64,000 nucleotides of DNA from NCBI RefSeq assembly GCF_006874625.1, contig NZ_CP030034.1, forward strand, positions 3,844,001-3,908,000, in the 5' to 3' direction. Shown here piece by piece: positions 1 to 10,576 of the stretch. Numbering within the stretch: the stretch's first letter is position 1; the number at the start of each line of letters is the position of its first letter. Source of the stretch: Bdellovibrio sp. NC01. Its GTDB lineage: Bacteria; Bdellovibrionota; Bdellovibrionia; Bdellovibrionales; Bdellovibrionaceae. A program made the translations under genes and the position numbers. The notes beneath the pieces were generated by a model. It saw only the letters and a program-made list of their open reading frames with translations. It ran no database searches and was not told the DNA's origin.

Positions 1-1962
1 TTACAGCGAGGCCAGTTAGTTAATGCGCCTCTAGGAAAAAGAAAAGTAAAGGGCTTAGCTTTAGGCCCGACCGAGACACTTCCTGAATTTCAAATCAAAA
101 GTATTGATTCGATTGATGAAGAATATCGCCCCCTGCCCGAGCCATTTGTAAAATGGCTTGAGTGGCTGGCGTCGTATTATCTTCACCCCGTTGGTCAAGT
201 GGTGCAATCGGCGTTTCCTCCTTTGAAAAAGCAGGAAAAAACGCGTGCAAGCAAACGTGCGCCGGTTATTCCGCAACTTGAAGCCGACACGCAGTTAGAT
301 CTGACACCCGAACAACAAAAATGTTTTGAAGACATTTCGAAACACGAAGGCTTTTCTACGCATTTGCTTTTTGGTGTGACGGGCTCTGGTAAGACCGAAG
401 TTTATTTGCGCTTGCTGGATAAAGTTTTAAAAGAAGGCAAACGCGGATTAGTTCTAGTTCCCGAAATCTCTTTGACACCACAATTAGTGCAACGATTCGC
501 GCGTCGTTTTGGCGATAAAATCGCAGCCACTCACTCGCAATTGACAGATCGTGAACGCACGAATCAATGGTGGGACATTGTCGATGGCAAAAAATCTATT
601 TTGATTGGCGCACGTTCAGCTTTGTTCTGCCCGATTGAGGATTTAGGTTTAATCATCGTCGACGAAGAACACGAACCAAGTTTCAAGCAAGATGAAAAAT
701 TAAAATACAACGGCCGCGACGCCGCTGTGATGCTTGGTAAAATGATGAATTGTCCTGTCGTTCTTGGCTCTGCCACTCCGAGCTTAGAAACTTGGAAGAA
801 TGCACAAGAAGGAAAATATCACCTGCACACGTTGAAAAATCGTGTGGCTGGACGTGCATTGCCTACGATTGAAGTAATCGATTTACGTCAGCAAAAGGCC
901 GACGATGATAAGCAGAAAATGATGGTGCAAAAATATTCGCACCTGCCATTCTGGTTAAGTCCCGAGCTTTTTGAAAAAATGCATGAGGTGTTAGATCAAG
1001 GCGATCAAGCCGCTTTATTCTTGAATCGTCGTGGTGTTGCGCAGATGGTGGTGTGTCCTGCTTGTGGTCACACGCGCGAATGCCCGAACTGCGATATTTC
1101 ACTCACATTACATGCAGGTTCGCATTTAATCTGTCACTACTGTGACTATCACGAACAGTTCAAAACGAAATGTCCTGACTGCAAAGAAGGCGAAATGGAA
1201 GCGATCGGTTTAGGAACCGAGCTTCTTGAAAACGATCTGACTCGTCTTTTTCCAGGTAAAAAAATCGCACGTGCGGACCGCGATGAAATTCAAAGTCGCG
1301 CCGATCTTGAAGAACTGATCAGCAATATGGAAACAGGCGAGATTGATATTCTCGTTGGAACACAGATGATTGCGAAGGGTTTGGATTTTCCAAAACTCAA
1401 ACTTGTCGGTTTAGTTTTGGCTGATGTCGGCTTCAATCTCCCTGATTTCCGTGCAACCGAAAGAAGTTTCCAACTGATCACACAGATGAGTGGACGCAGT
1501 GGACGTCACGTAAAAGAAGGCGAAAGTCCGGGCTACGTCATCATTCAAACTTTCAATACGGAACATGAGAGTATCACTTTCGCACGCAATCATGACTATG
1601 AAGGATTCGCAAATAATGAACTCATGATCCGAGGAGCCCTCAACTATCCACCGGTAGGTAAACTTGTGGGTATGAGAATTCAAGGGACTCATCTTGGGAA
1701 AGTTGAAGAAACCGCACGACTTTTGGCAAGAAGAGCGCAGAGTTTGAAGGAAAAATTCCCGCAATATGCGTCTATGGAAGTCTTAGGACCTGCTGAGGCC
1801 CCTCTAGCGAAGTTGCGTGGCCAGTTTAGATATCATCTTTTGTTGAAGACAAATCAGAACAGTATTGTGAATCCATTTGCGAGGCAGCTCCTTGGAGATC
1901 AGGAGTGGGTTCCTTCGGGAGTAAAAATATTGGTCGACATTGATCCAATGAATTTGCTTTAA
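1..1962 (+). CDS. priA: Primosomal protein N' (replication restart helicase), 5' end cut by window edge
   Basis: PriA is the 3'-5' DNA helicase that rebuilds the replisome at stalled forks. The frame is open from base 1 and already encodes the N-terminal DNA-binding domain, so the true start lies left of the window; the GTG near base 199 is internal. Visible motifs are Walker A (GVTGSGKTEVY), the DEEH box (IIVDEEHEPSFKQD), and a zinc-binding insertion with eight cysteines (CPACG, CPNCD, CHYC, CPDC) between the helicase lobes. The C-terminal helicase lobe and the final PriA domain are complete. The arrangement is that of a normal, functional PriA. A CFI-box protein follows 38 bases downstream on the same strand. 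Confidence 0.96.
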   Translation, partial: LQRGQLVNAPLGKRKVKGLALGPTETLPEFQIKSIDSIDEEYRPLPEPFVKWLEWLASYYLHPVGQVVQSAFPPLKKQEKTRASKRAPVIPQLEADTQLDLTPEQQKCFEDISKHEGFSTHLLFGVTGSGKTEVYLRLLDKVLKEGKRGLVLVPEISLTPQLVQRFARRFGDKIAATHSQLTDRERTNQWWDIVDGKKSILIGARSALFCPIEDLGLIIVDEEHEPSFKQDEKLKYNGRDAAVMLGKMMNCPVVLGSATPSLETWKNAQEGKYHLHTLKNRVAGRALPTIEVIDLRQQKADDDKQKMMVQKYSHLPFWLSPELFEKMHEVLDQGDQAALFLNRRGVAQMVVCPACGHTRECPNCDISLTLHAGSHLICHYCDYHEQFKTKCPDCKEGEMEAIGLGTELLENDLTRLFPGKKIARADRDEIQSRADLEELISNMETGEIDILVGTQMIAKGLDFPKLKLVGLVLADVGFNLPDFRATERSFQLITQMSGRSGRHVKEGESPGYVIIQTFNTEHESITFARNHDYEGFANNELMIRGALNYPPVGKLVGMRIQGTHLGKVEETARLLARRAQSLKEKFPQYASMEVLGPAEAPLAKLRGQFRYHLLLKTNQNSIVNPFARQLLGDQEWVPSGVKILVDIDPMNLL

Positions 1963-2000
1963 CAACTAAGCCTCAGTTAGAATCTACTCTTGAGGTTTAA

Positions 2001-2834
2001 ATGATCCAATGCCCGCGCTGCGGAATACAAGTTACAGAACTGCACCCTCTTGATCCTGACTTGGTTTCAAAACTTCAGGCAGCAGGAGAAACAAATTTGC
2101 CACCGCAAGTTTGTGCGGGTTGTATTTCTGATTTGCGCAGAACCGTTGCCACAAGCAGCGGTGGTGTGTTGATGGCGCAAGAACGCGCACGTGAACAACA
2201 TCGTTTGCAACTTTGGAAAAGTCGCGTGCAGCTTATTAAAAAAGCGCGCATGTCGATGGGCTCTAAACTTTATTCCGATGCCGCAATTTCTTACGAAAAA
2301 TATCTGAAAATCTTGGATATCGTTTTTGAAGTGAAGAAGGGTGAAAAACTTCGTCCTGAAGCTTTCAAAGAATCAGCTCGTACCACAGAACTGACTGTGG
2401 TCGCCTCGGTTTACTGGGACTTGCTACGCATTTACGATACGAATGAAAAATATCAAGATCGTATGCTTAATGCTGCAAAACAATTGGCCATGTTCATTCA
2501 GTTCACGCCAATTTATCCAGACATCATTAAAAAAGCAGAGTCATTTGCGAAAACGGCAAGAAATCCAAATATCGTAAAACAATTCTTGAAGATGTCTGAC
2601 AAAGAAAGACCACGTTGTTTTATCGCAACGTCTGCTTTCGGTCCGCAGTCACTCGAAGTTCAAGAGTTGCGCGTATTCAGAGATTTCACTCTAAGAAACA
2701 CCTCTTGGGGACGTCGCTTTATCGCCCTTTATTATAAGCACTCCCCTGCGATTGCTTGCTTACTCGATAAGCAACCGTGGCTCAAACCCGCAGTGCGAGC
2801 GATTCTCCGTCTTATGATTAAATGCGTTAGCTAA
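2001..2834 (+). CDS. Zinc-ribbon, CFI-box protein of unknown function
   Basis: The 277-residue protein starts with a zinc-ribbon-like pattern (CPRC at residues 4-7, CAGC at 38-41). The middle is helical and TPR-like. The C-terminal 70 residues begin CFIATSAFG and resemble the CFI-box C-terminal domain, known from many bacterial proteins but without an assigned role. Its conserved core is followed by ELRVFRD and by hydrophobic helices that could sit at a membrane. The start ATG follows a GAGG Shine-Dalgarno. It probably shares a transcript with priA. No catalytic function can be assigned. Confidence 0.75.
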   Translation: MIQCPRCGIQVTELHPLDPDLVSKLQAAGETNLPPQVCAGCISDLRRTVATSSGGVLMAQERAREQHRLQLWKSRVQLIKKARMSMGSKLYSDAAISYEKYLKILDIVFEVKKGEKLRPEAFKESARTTELTVVASVYWDLLRIYDTNEKYQDRMLNAAKQLAMFIQFTPIYPDIIKKAESFAKTARNPNIVKQFLKMSDKERPRCFIATSAFGPQSLEVQELRVFRDFTLRNTSWGRRFIALYYKHSPAIACLLDKQPWLKPAVRAILRLMIKCVS

Positions 2835-2888
2835 GTTTTCCCATGTTTGAGGCTTGCAAAGACTCGACCTTTTCGGGATTGTATTTGC

Positions 2889-4049
2889 ATGGCTCAACAT
2901 ATCTACGACTATGCAATTATTGGAAGCGGACTTACAGGACTTAGCATTGCGGCGGCACTTAGCCGTGAAACAAGCAATATCGCTTTGCTTGACGGTGCTG
3001 ATTTCGCCGGCGGCGTGAATAAGCAAATCAATTTCCCAACCGGTCCTATCAACAACGGTCTTCGCTTCGTACCTGATTCTGTTCTTTCTGAAAAAGCGAT
3101 GAAATTCATGGAAAATCTCTTAGCGACGAAAATCGTTGCTGATGTTTCTGAAGAAGCACCTATCACTTACGAAGCAGGTGGCTTTAAAACTTTCTTGGGC
3201 TTTGGTGAAAATCCACCAGCGTTCTATGAAGAGTTGAACTACTTCACTTCTTCAAAACGTATCGACCTTGCGGTAGAGCCACACCAATGGATTCAAATGT
3301 TGATGCAAAAATTCACTGGCGACTTCTTGCCTCGTTCTTACGTAACGAAGTTTCATCAAGAAGGCGACAAAGTGACTTCGATCACAATCAATGGCTCTAA
3401 AACTCTTCACGCTCACAACTTCATCTTTGCGGGCACAGTGAAGGACCTTGCACTCCTTCTTCCTGAAGATGCTATTTCAGTTCGTGCGCGTTCGAAGCTT
3501 GGTAAAAATACTTACTGGACAGCTTTGTGTTTGGATATCTGTCACTCAAAAGCAGTGACTGAATCGACAGCGATGCACGTATTAAATGGCACAACTCAAG
3601 ACGAAATCGGTCCATGCGCTGGTCAATTTATGCCGGCTGTAGAAGTTGAAGGACAAACTCTTCAAGCTTCACAATGGATCACATTTATTGAGTCAGAAGT
3701 TATGGATGACAGCGAAGTTGTGGGTCTGACTTTGAAGAAAATCAAACGTCAAATCAAACGCGCTTATCCAGAAGCTTTGGATGATGTGAAGTTGGAACGT
3801 ATCTTCGTTTCACCAATCATCGCAGGCAATGGCGACATCAAATTGAGTGCTAACATGACTATCCCAAGCCTTGAAAACTTGTGGATCGCTTCATCAACTG
3901 TGAACGAGCAAAAAAACCTAGTGGGTGCTTTGCTTCAAGCAGAAATGACAGTGGCATCTTTAGGCTTCAAAGTCGAAGACGTTGAAATCCCAGAAACAGT
4001 TTCTGCAGAAGAAACTGCAGCTCCTTCATTCGAAGAAGCTTCTTTATAA
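2889..4049 (+). CDS. FAD/NAD(P)-binding oxidoreductase, flavin amine oxidase-like
   Basis: A 386-residue protein opens with a dinucleotide-binding Rossmann motif (YAIIGSGLTGLSIAAAL), followed by a short acidic strand end (IALLDGADFAGG), as in FAD-dependent oxidases and desaturase-like enzymes. The C-terminal part contains the usual second FAD contact region (LENLWIASSTVNEQ). Substrate and pathway cannot be deduced. The ATG at 2889 gives the Rossmann strand its usual distance from the N terminus; an upstream in-frame start at 2847 would add a poor 14-residue leader. No clear Shine-Dalgarno is present. The stop overlaps the convergent histidine kinase gene by six bases. Confidence 0.7.
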   Translation: MAQHIYDYAIIGSGLTGLSIAAALSRETSNIALLDGADFAGGVNKQINFPTGPINNGLRFVPDSVLSEKAMKFMENLLATKIVADVSEEAPITYEAGGFKTFLGFGENPPAFYEELNYFTSSKRIDLAVEPHQWIQMLMQKFTGDFLPRSYVTKFHQEGDKVTSITINGSKTLHAHNFIFAGTVKDLALLLPEDAISVRARSKLGKNTYWTALCLDICHSKAVTESTAMHVLNGTTQDEIGPCAGQFMPAVEVEGQTLQASQWITFIESEVMDDSEVVGLTLKKIKRQIKRAYPEALDDVKLERIFVSPIIAGNGDIKLSANMTIPSLENLWIASSTVNEQKNLVGALLQAEMTVASLGFKVEDVEIPETVSAEETAAPSFEEASL

Positions 4050-5381
4050 TTCATCAAGTTTAAGGGTGAAGGAAAACGTTGTTCCTTCGCCCTCTTTACT
4101 GTCGACAGCGATATTCCCGCCCATCAGCTCAATCAAGTTTTTCGAAATCACAAGACCCAAACCCGTGCCGCCATATTTGCGCGACGTTGATGCATGTTCT
4201 TGCGAAAATGATTTAAATAATTTCTTCTGATTTTCCGGAGCAATACCAATTCCGGTGTCAGTCACGCGCCATTTGTACGAACGCTCGTTATCCGCATCTT
4301 TTTCCACAGACACAGAGACACTTCCGCGTTCTGTAAACTTGATGGCATTGCCAACAAGATTCACCAAAATTTGTTTCAAACGATGTGAATCCCCCACCGC
4401 TTCGTTGGGCACGTTTTCGCCGACTTTGATTTGCAAAGCCAAACCTTTTTCGCGGCAGCTCATGTTGAACATATGATGGATGTCTTTGTGAAGTTGATGA
4501 ACATCGAATTTGTGACGATCGATTTGCAAAAGACCGTTTTCAATTTTTGAAAAATCCAAGATGTCATTGATCAGAACAAGCAAAGATTCAGAACAACGAT
4601 GAATGGTGGAAGCGAATTCGCGATGCTCGCCTTCAAGATTGGATTCGGAAAGTAAGTCTGCAAAACCGATGATGCTGTTTAAAGGCGTTCTGATTTCATG
4701 GCTCATGTTCGACAAGAAGTGCGATTTCATGACTGAGGCTCGTTGTGCTTCTTCTTTGGCAAGTATCAGATCGTGTTTCGATGAAGCCATTCCCCACAAC
4801 TCTTGGCGGATGCGAAAAATACCCATGCACAAGATGAAGTTTTCAAACAGCACCCAGCCGCCGTGCTCAAGCCAACGCCAGCCGTAAGCTCCCAACTGAC
4901 CATACACCGACAACGGGTAAAACTGCCCACGTAGCATGTGATCGATAATCACCAGCGTGCCCGCGTACCACAGAACTCCCATATCCATATAGAAAGCCAA
5001 AAAGGCCAGCGATACAAAAATATGAAAATGGGTTTCGATGCGACCGCCACTTAAATGAATCAATAAGACCGAAAACAGAACCTGCGAGGTCGCGATGATG
5101 TAACGAGTGACCCGCTCGCCGGGAGCTAAGAAAATCGCAGCAATGGACGGAACCGCGAACAATCCGCCCAACACAAACGACAATAATAAGGAGGAAATAC
5201 TAGAACCCGAACTTTCAATCCAAGTTCTGGGGCTCACCAACCAGGCCACAAGAATAGCGCCAAACCATTGAATTCCCATGAGAATTCCAAAGGCTCTATC
5301 TACTCTTCTGCCTATTTCCTGAGACAGCCGATCAAAGATCGCGCGAACCTCAGGCAGGACATCTGCCGAAACACGAAGCAT
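4044..5381 (-). CDS. Membrane-bound sensor histidine kinase
   Basis: The 445-residue kinase has about six predicted membrane helices in residues 30-195 and no extracytoplasmic domain. A HisKA dimerisation domain follows, with phospho-acceptor His228 in the H box (SNMSHEIRTPLNSIIGF). The HATPase_c domain has N box (VGNAIKFTERG), G1 (DTGIGIAP) and G2 (GTGLGLVISKNL) motifs. There is no receiver domain, and no response regulator is adjacent, so it is an orphan kinase here. The family phosphorylates a response regulator or a phosphorelay protein. The ATG is preceded by GGAAGGG. It diverges from the rpsB leader. Confidence 0.9.
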   Translation of the reverse strand: MLRVSADVLPEVRAIFDRLSQEIGRRVDRAFGILMGIQWFGAILVAWLVSPRTWIESSGSSISSLLLSFVLGGLFAVPSIAAIFLAPGERVTRYIIATSQVLFSVLLIHLSGGRIETHFHIFVSLAFLAFYMDMGVLWYAGTLVIIDHMLRGQFYPLSVYGQLGAYGWRWLEHGGWVLFENFILCMGIFRIRQELWGMASSKHDLILAKEEAQRASVMKSHFLSNMSHEIRTPLNSIIGFADLLSESNLEGEHREFASTIHRCSESLLVLINDILDFSKIENGLLQIDRHKFDVHQLHKDIHHMFNMSCREKGLALQIKVGENVPNEAVGDSHRLKQILVNLVGNAIKFTERGSVSVSVEKDADNERSYKWRVTDTGIGIAPENQKKLFKSFSQEHASTSRKYGGTGLGLVISKNLIELMGGNIAVDSKEGEGTTFSFTLKLDEL

Positions 5382-5686
5382 ATTTACCCTTCCGACTACG
5401 TCCCAAATAGAGGTAATTTTTGTTTATATGAACCAGTATCGTGCATGACGCGGAATATATAAACAATATTTAATATTATAGGGCCTGATGTAATGAAATC
5501 CAGTCAGGACGAGACGTTCCAAAGAGTTCTTGCTCTGCGGTGGGGGCTATGATATCCCGTGAGTCCAACAATAACACACTCTTGAGCACTAACTGGTCTC
5601 CCAAGTACTGAAAAAGGGAGTCTTCCGGCGAAAAAAAGAAGCTGGCTCTGCACAAGAGGAGGAATAACCAGAAAGGAAGTACTACC
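5382..5686. other. 305-base intergenic region: divergent promoters and long rpsB leader
   Basis: This gap separates the histidine kinase start from rpsB. The first 100 bases are AT-rich and contain a -10-like TATTAT near 5474 but no convincing -35. From about 5485 to 5660 the sequence is GC-richer and can fold into one long rod (see the ncRNA entry). The last 30 bases carry the rpsB Shine-Dalgarno. No open frame here looks coding. Confidence 0.6.
5485..5660 (+). ncRNA. Candidate structured RNA: 6S-like rod or rpsB-tsf leader
   Basis: Nested complementarity closes a long hairpin. The outer stem pairs CCAG (5500-5503) with CTGG (5642-5645), GGA (5507-5509) with TCC (5624-5626), AGAC (5512-5515) with GTCT (5620-5623), and TTC with GGG by wobble. 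An inner stem pairs AGTT (5525-5528) with AACT (5591-5594), and GCTC (5532-5535) with GAGC (5584-5587). Between them is an asymmetric bubble whose 3' side can form its own small hairpin (CTCCC/GGGAG). A rod with a large central bubble and size near 170 nt is the 6S RNA architecture. GCTCTGCGGTG recalls the conserved alphaproteobacterial 6S segment (from memory). The alternative is an autoregulatory leader for ribosomal protein S2. Ends are approximate. Confidence 0.38.
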
Positions 5687-6613
5687 ATGGCACAAGTTAC
5701 CATGAAAGAAATGCTAGACGCTGGCGTCCACTTCGGACATCAAACACAGCGTTGGAACCCAAAAATGAAACCTTACGTTTACACAGCTAGAGGCGGTATC
5801 CATATTATCGACCTTCAAAAGACTGTTGTTCGCGCTAACAAAGCTGCTGACTACGTAAAAGAAATCGCTGCTAACGGCGGCCGTATGATCTTCGTAGGTA
5901 CTAAAAAACAAGCTATCGAGCCTGTTCAAGAAGCTGCTGCAAAATGCGGTCAGTACTATGTTACTAAACGTTGGTTGGGTGGCATGATGACTAACTTCGA
6001 AACGATCAAATCATCTATCGATCGTCTTCGCAAAGTTGATCAAATGAAAGAAAAAGGCGAATTCAACTACCTTACTAAAAAAGAACGCGCAAAAATCGAA
6101 AAAGAATACCTTCGTTTGTCTGAGTTCTTGAACGGTATCCGCGACATGAAAGAAATGCCTTCTGTTATGTTCGTAGTAGACCTTCCAAAAGAACACATCG
6201 CAGTTGCTGAAGCAAAACGCTTGGGTATGACTGTTGTTGGTATCGCTGATACAAACTCTGATCCAGAGTCTATCGATTTCCCAATTCCAGGTAACGACGA
6301 TGCTATCCGTTCTATCAAATTGTTCGCTAACCTAGTTGCAGACGCTTACATTGAAGGCGCTAAAACTTGGGAACAAAAACTTCGCACAATGACTGATAAA
6401 CAATCAGACGTTGCTAAAGAAGCTAAAGGCGAAGAAAAAGAAGCTCCTAAACGTCGTGCTCCTGCAAAAGCTGGCGCGAAAGAAGCTCCTAAAAAATCTG
6501 CAGGCCCTGCAGTTGTTAAAGCCAACAAAGGTCGTAAACTTGTTGCTGCTGGTACAGCAGAAGAAGTTGAGATCCAAGCTGAGCTTGAAAACAAAGACGA
6601 ATCTGCTGAGTAG
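5687..6613 (+). CDS. rpsB: 30S ribosomal protein S2 with a charged C-terminal extension
   Basis: S2 joins the small-subunit body late in assembly. The N terminus (MKEMLDAGVHFGHQTQRWNP) and the motifs RWLGGMMTNF and DTNSDP are diagnostic. The core ends near residue 235; about 70 further residues are rich in Lys, Ala, Pro and Glu, making 308 residues against about 241 in Escherichia coli. The ATG at 5687 has an AAAGGAAG Shine-Dalgarno; a second in-frame ATG lies five codons on. It is the first gene of a long forward operon, with tsf next, the common bacterial arrangement. The leader upstream may be regulatory. Confidence 0.97.
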   Translation: MAQVTMKEMLDAGVHFGHQTQRWNPKMKPYVYTARGGIHIIDLQKTVVRANKAADYVKEIAANGGRMIFVGTKKQAIEPVQEAAAKCGQYYVTKRWLGGMMTNFETIKSSIDRLRKVDQMKEKGEFNYLTKKERAKIEKEYLRLSEFLNGIRDMKEMPSVMFVVDLPKEHIAVAEAKRLGMTVVGIADTNSDPESIDFPIPGNDDAIRSIKLFANLVADAYIEGAKTWEQKLRTMTDKQSDVAKEAKGEEKEAPKRRAPAKAGAKEAPKKSAGPAVVKANKGRKLVAAGTAEEVEIQAELENKDESAE

Positions 6614-6724
6614 TCTCAGTCAGATAAGTGAAGAAAGGGTGGCTTGACCACCCTTCTCTTTGTTTGCCCCTTCTGTTCTCGTTTTTCATTCTTTAAAAAA
6701 CCTATTTTTGAGGGAGACTTCCTA

Positions 6725-8369
<1,645 letters not shown>

Positions 8370-8383
8370 AACAGGAGTCATCT

Positions 8384-8950
8384 ATGGCAATCGCTGATGT
8401 GAAAAAGAATGCTCAAGCACAAATGGAAAAATCATTGGCTGCTTTGGGCGAAGAACTTAAAAAGATCCGTACGGGCCGTGCTCAAGTTTCTATGCTTGAT
8501 AACGTGCGCGTAAATTACTACGGCAATCCATCTCCACTTTCTCAAGTTGCATCTATCTCTACACCAGATGCTAAATCTTTCCTTATCGCGCCTTGGGAAG
8601 TTTCTATCCTTAAAGATATCGAACAAGCCATCATCAAGTCTGAATTGGGCATGGCTCCAATGAACGACGGTAAAGTGATTCGTTTGAAAGTTCCAGATTT
8701 GACTGAAGAACGTCGTAAAGACTTGGCAAAACAAGTTAAGAAGATCGCTGAAGAAGCTCGTGTTGCAGTTCGTATGGCTCGTCGTGATGCCAATGACGAA
8801 ATCAAAAAAATGAAGGCTGATAAAAAGACTCCATTAAGCGAAGACGAAGCTAAAAAAGCAGAAGCTGACATCCAAAAAGCGACAGACGATATGATCAAGA
8901 AAGTTGATCAAGTAGCTGACGAAAAAGAAAAGTCGATCTTAACGATCTAG
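8384..8950 (+). CDS. frr: Ribosome recycling factor
   Basis: RRF, with EF-G, splits the post-termination ribosome. The 188-residue protein has the family core: ALGEELKKIRTGRAQVSMLDNVRVNYYG near the N terminus, ISTPDAKSFLIAPWE, and the basic EERRKDLAKQVKKIAEEARVAVR helix. Length is typical (about 185). The start ATG has an ACAGGAG Shine-Dalgarno and lies 14 bases after pyrH. uppS follows 13 bases after the stop. Confidence 0.97.
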   Translation: MAIADVKKNAQAQMEKSLAALGEELKKIRTGRAQVSMLDNVRVNYYGNPSPLSQVASISTPDAKSFLIAPWEVSILKDIEQAIIKSELGMAPMNDGKVIRLKVPDLTEERRKDLAKQVKKIAEEARVAVRMARRDANDEIKKMKADKKTPLSEDEAKKAEADIQKATDDMIKKVDQVADEKEKSILTI

Positions 8951-8963
8951 GTCCTAGGAGCCC

Positions 8964-9695
8964 ATGACTCTACCTAAGCATATTGCAATCATTATGGATG
9001 GTAACGGTCGTTGGGCTCAGCTCAAGCGCAAACCGCGCACGTTTGGACATATCAAAGGAACACGCGTCGCTAAAAAAATCATTACGGCGTGTTCTCGCAA
9101 AGGCATTAAGAATCTGACTCTTTATGCTTTCTCTACTGAAAATTGGTTCCGTCCTCAGACTGAAGTTTCTTTCTTGATGAAACTTCTTCGTCGTTACTTG
9201 CGTCGTGAAACAGAAAATCTAGTAAAAGAAAATATTCGTTTTTCTGTGATCGGTGATTTGTCGCGCGTTCCATCTGACGTTCATTCAGCTATTCAATCGG
9301 CTGCCGAAGCTACATCTCAGTGCACAGGCCTGAACTTGGTCTTTGCTTTGAGCTATGGCTCTCGCCAAGAGATCACATTGGCCGTGCGTGAAATCGCTCA
9401 GCAAATTGCTGATGGTCATATTGCTCCTGACGATATCGATGAAGCCTTGATTAGCACATCGCTAAGCACTTACCCTACTCCTGATCCTGATTTGATTGTC
9501 AGAACAAGTGGCGAACAAAGATTGTCTAATTTCCTTCTTTGGCAGGCTGCTTATTCTGAGTTTTACTTTACTGAAACATTGTGGCCGAACTTCACAGAGG
9601 CTCACTTAGATGAAGCGCTCAACGCGTTTTCAGTAAGACAACGCCGTTATGGGAAGGTCGCGACGAATGACAACTTGGAAAAGCTTTCTAACTAG
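8964..9695 (+). CDS. uppS: Undecaprenyl diphosphate synthase (cis-prenyltransferase)
   Basis: UppS condenses isopentenyl diphosphate onto farnesyl diphosphate to make the C55 lipid carrier for peptidoglycan and other envelope glycans. The signature IAIIMDGNGRWA carries the catalytic Asp. TLYAFSTENWFRP, and near the C terminus DLIVRTSGEQRLSNFLLWQ, bind pyrophosphate and prenyl substrate. The 243-residue length is normal. The C-terminal end overlaps cdsA by 29 bases, so the two are probably translationally coupled. The Shine-Dalgarno is TAGGAG. Confidence 0.96.
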   Translation: MTLPKHIAIIMDGNGRWAQLKRKPRTFGHIKGTRVAKKIITACSRKGIKNLTLYAFSTENWFRPQTEVSFLMKLLRRYLRRETENLVKENIRFSVIGDLSRVPSDVHSAIQSAAEATSQCTGLNLVFALSYGSRQEITLAVREIAQQIADGHIAPDDIDEALISTSLSTYPTPDPDLIVRTSGEQRLSNFLLWQAAYSEFYFTETLWPNFTEAHLDEALNAFSVRQRRYGKVATNDNLEKLSN

Positions 9696-10500
9696 AGCGG
9701 TCTCTGCACTTCTAGCCTTGGCCATTATCGTTGGCCTGTACATGTACCTTGGAATCGATGGCGTTAAAATCATGATCGCGTTTGCGGTTGCTGTTGGTTC
9801 ATGGGAATTCGTTGGCATCGCATTTAAAAAAGAATCGTCATGGTTCTTGAAAATCTCGTACATGATCTTCACGTGGTTAACATTTGGTCTGACAAGTGTT
9901 GCGTTGAATATCGGTGTTCTTACTTTTGCTCTTTCCGTTGTTCTTCTTTGCATCTTTAGTTTGTTAGCGCTTCACAAAACGGGCGAACTTTCGCGCATCG
10001 CTGATTTTCAAGCGAAATCGGTTCTAGGTTTGGTCTATGTCGGTTTGATGCCGGCGTTTGCATTCAGACTTTTAGATTTGATGCAGGGCTTGTATTGGTT
10101 TGTTTTCCTTTTGGGTGTTGTGTTTGCCGGGGACACGTTGGCTTACGTATTTGGTGTGTTGATTGGCAAACATAAGGTGATGCCGAACGTATCGCCGAAG
10201 AAAACTTGGCAGGGTTCTGTTGGCGGTATCTTTGGTTCTTTGATCGCGGGCTTAATCTGCTGGAAGTTTTTATTGGGCGACTATAAGTTGAGTTTCATTT
10301 TAGGACTTTCGGCTGTCTCAGGATTTGTCGGCCAATTTGGAGACTTTTTTGAGTCCTTACTAAAGAGAGTCGCAGATGTTAAGGACTCCGGTAAAATCAT
10401 GCCTGGCCACGGCGGCGTATTAGATCGAATTGACGCCGTATTATTTGCAGCTCCGGTCGTTTTATTCGGTGTTGTGATCGTGTCTCACCTTTTGTCGTAA
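9667..10500 (+). CDS. cdsA: Phosphatidate cytidylyltransferase (CDP-diglyceride synthase)
   Basis: CdsA makes CDP-diacylglycerol from CTP and phosphatidic acid at the inner membrane, the entry to phospholipid synthesis. The protein is almost entirely membrane helices, and the C-terminal signature is clear: SLLKRVADVKDSGKIMPGHG followed by GVLDRIDA. I place the start at ATG 9667 (277 residues), because GGGAAGG lies at a good distance; an in-frame ATG at 9649 would add six residues. It overlaps uppS. In many bacteria dxr follows; here rseP follows instead. Confidence 0.94.
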   Translation: MTTWKSFLTRAVSALLALAIIVGLYMYLGIDGVKIMIAFAVAVGSWEFVGIAFKKESSWFLKISYMIFTWLTFGLTSVALNIGVLTFALSVVLLCIFSLLALHKTGELSRIADFQAKSVLGLVYVGLMPAFAFRLLDLMQGLYWFVFLLGVVFAGDTLAYVFGVLIGKHKVMPNVSPKKTWQGSVGGIFGSLIAGLICWKFLLGDYKLSFILGLSAVSGFVGQFGDFFESLLKRVADVKDSGKIMPGHGGVLDRIDAVLFAAPVVLFGVVIVSHLLS

Positions 10501-10564
10501 GAGAAAAGTCGAGCGCCCCTGCAATAAAATTGTAATTTCCTAGCTCACATCCGTTCCACACTAC

Positions 10565-10570
10565 TAGAAT
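10565..10570 (+). promoter_or_regulatory. Possible -10 element directly before rseP
   Basis: TAGAAT ends six bases before the rseP start ATG, and no good Shine-Dalgarno is present. An inverted repeat ATCCGTT (from about 10549) with AACGGAT (ending in the start codon) flanks it and could be an operator or an RNA hairpin. No clear -35 is seen. Confidence 0.3.
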
Positions 10571-10576
10571 GAACGG

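Noticed and set aside
5476-5703. Reverse frames in the rpsB leader
   Set aside because: They coincide with the structured RNA, lack ribosome sites, and encode no recognisable protein.
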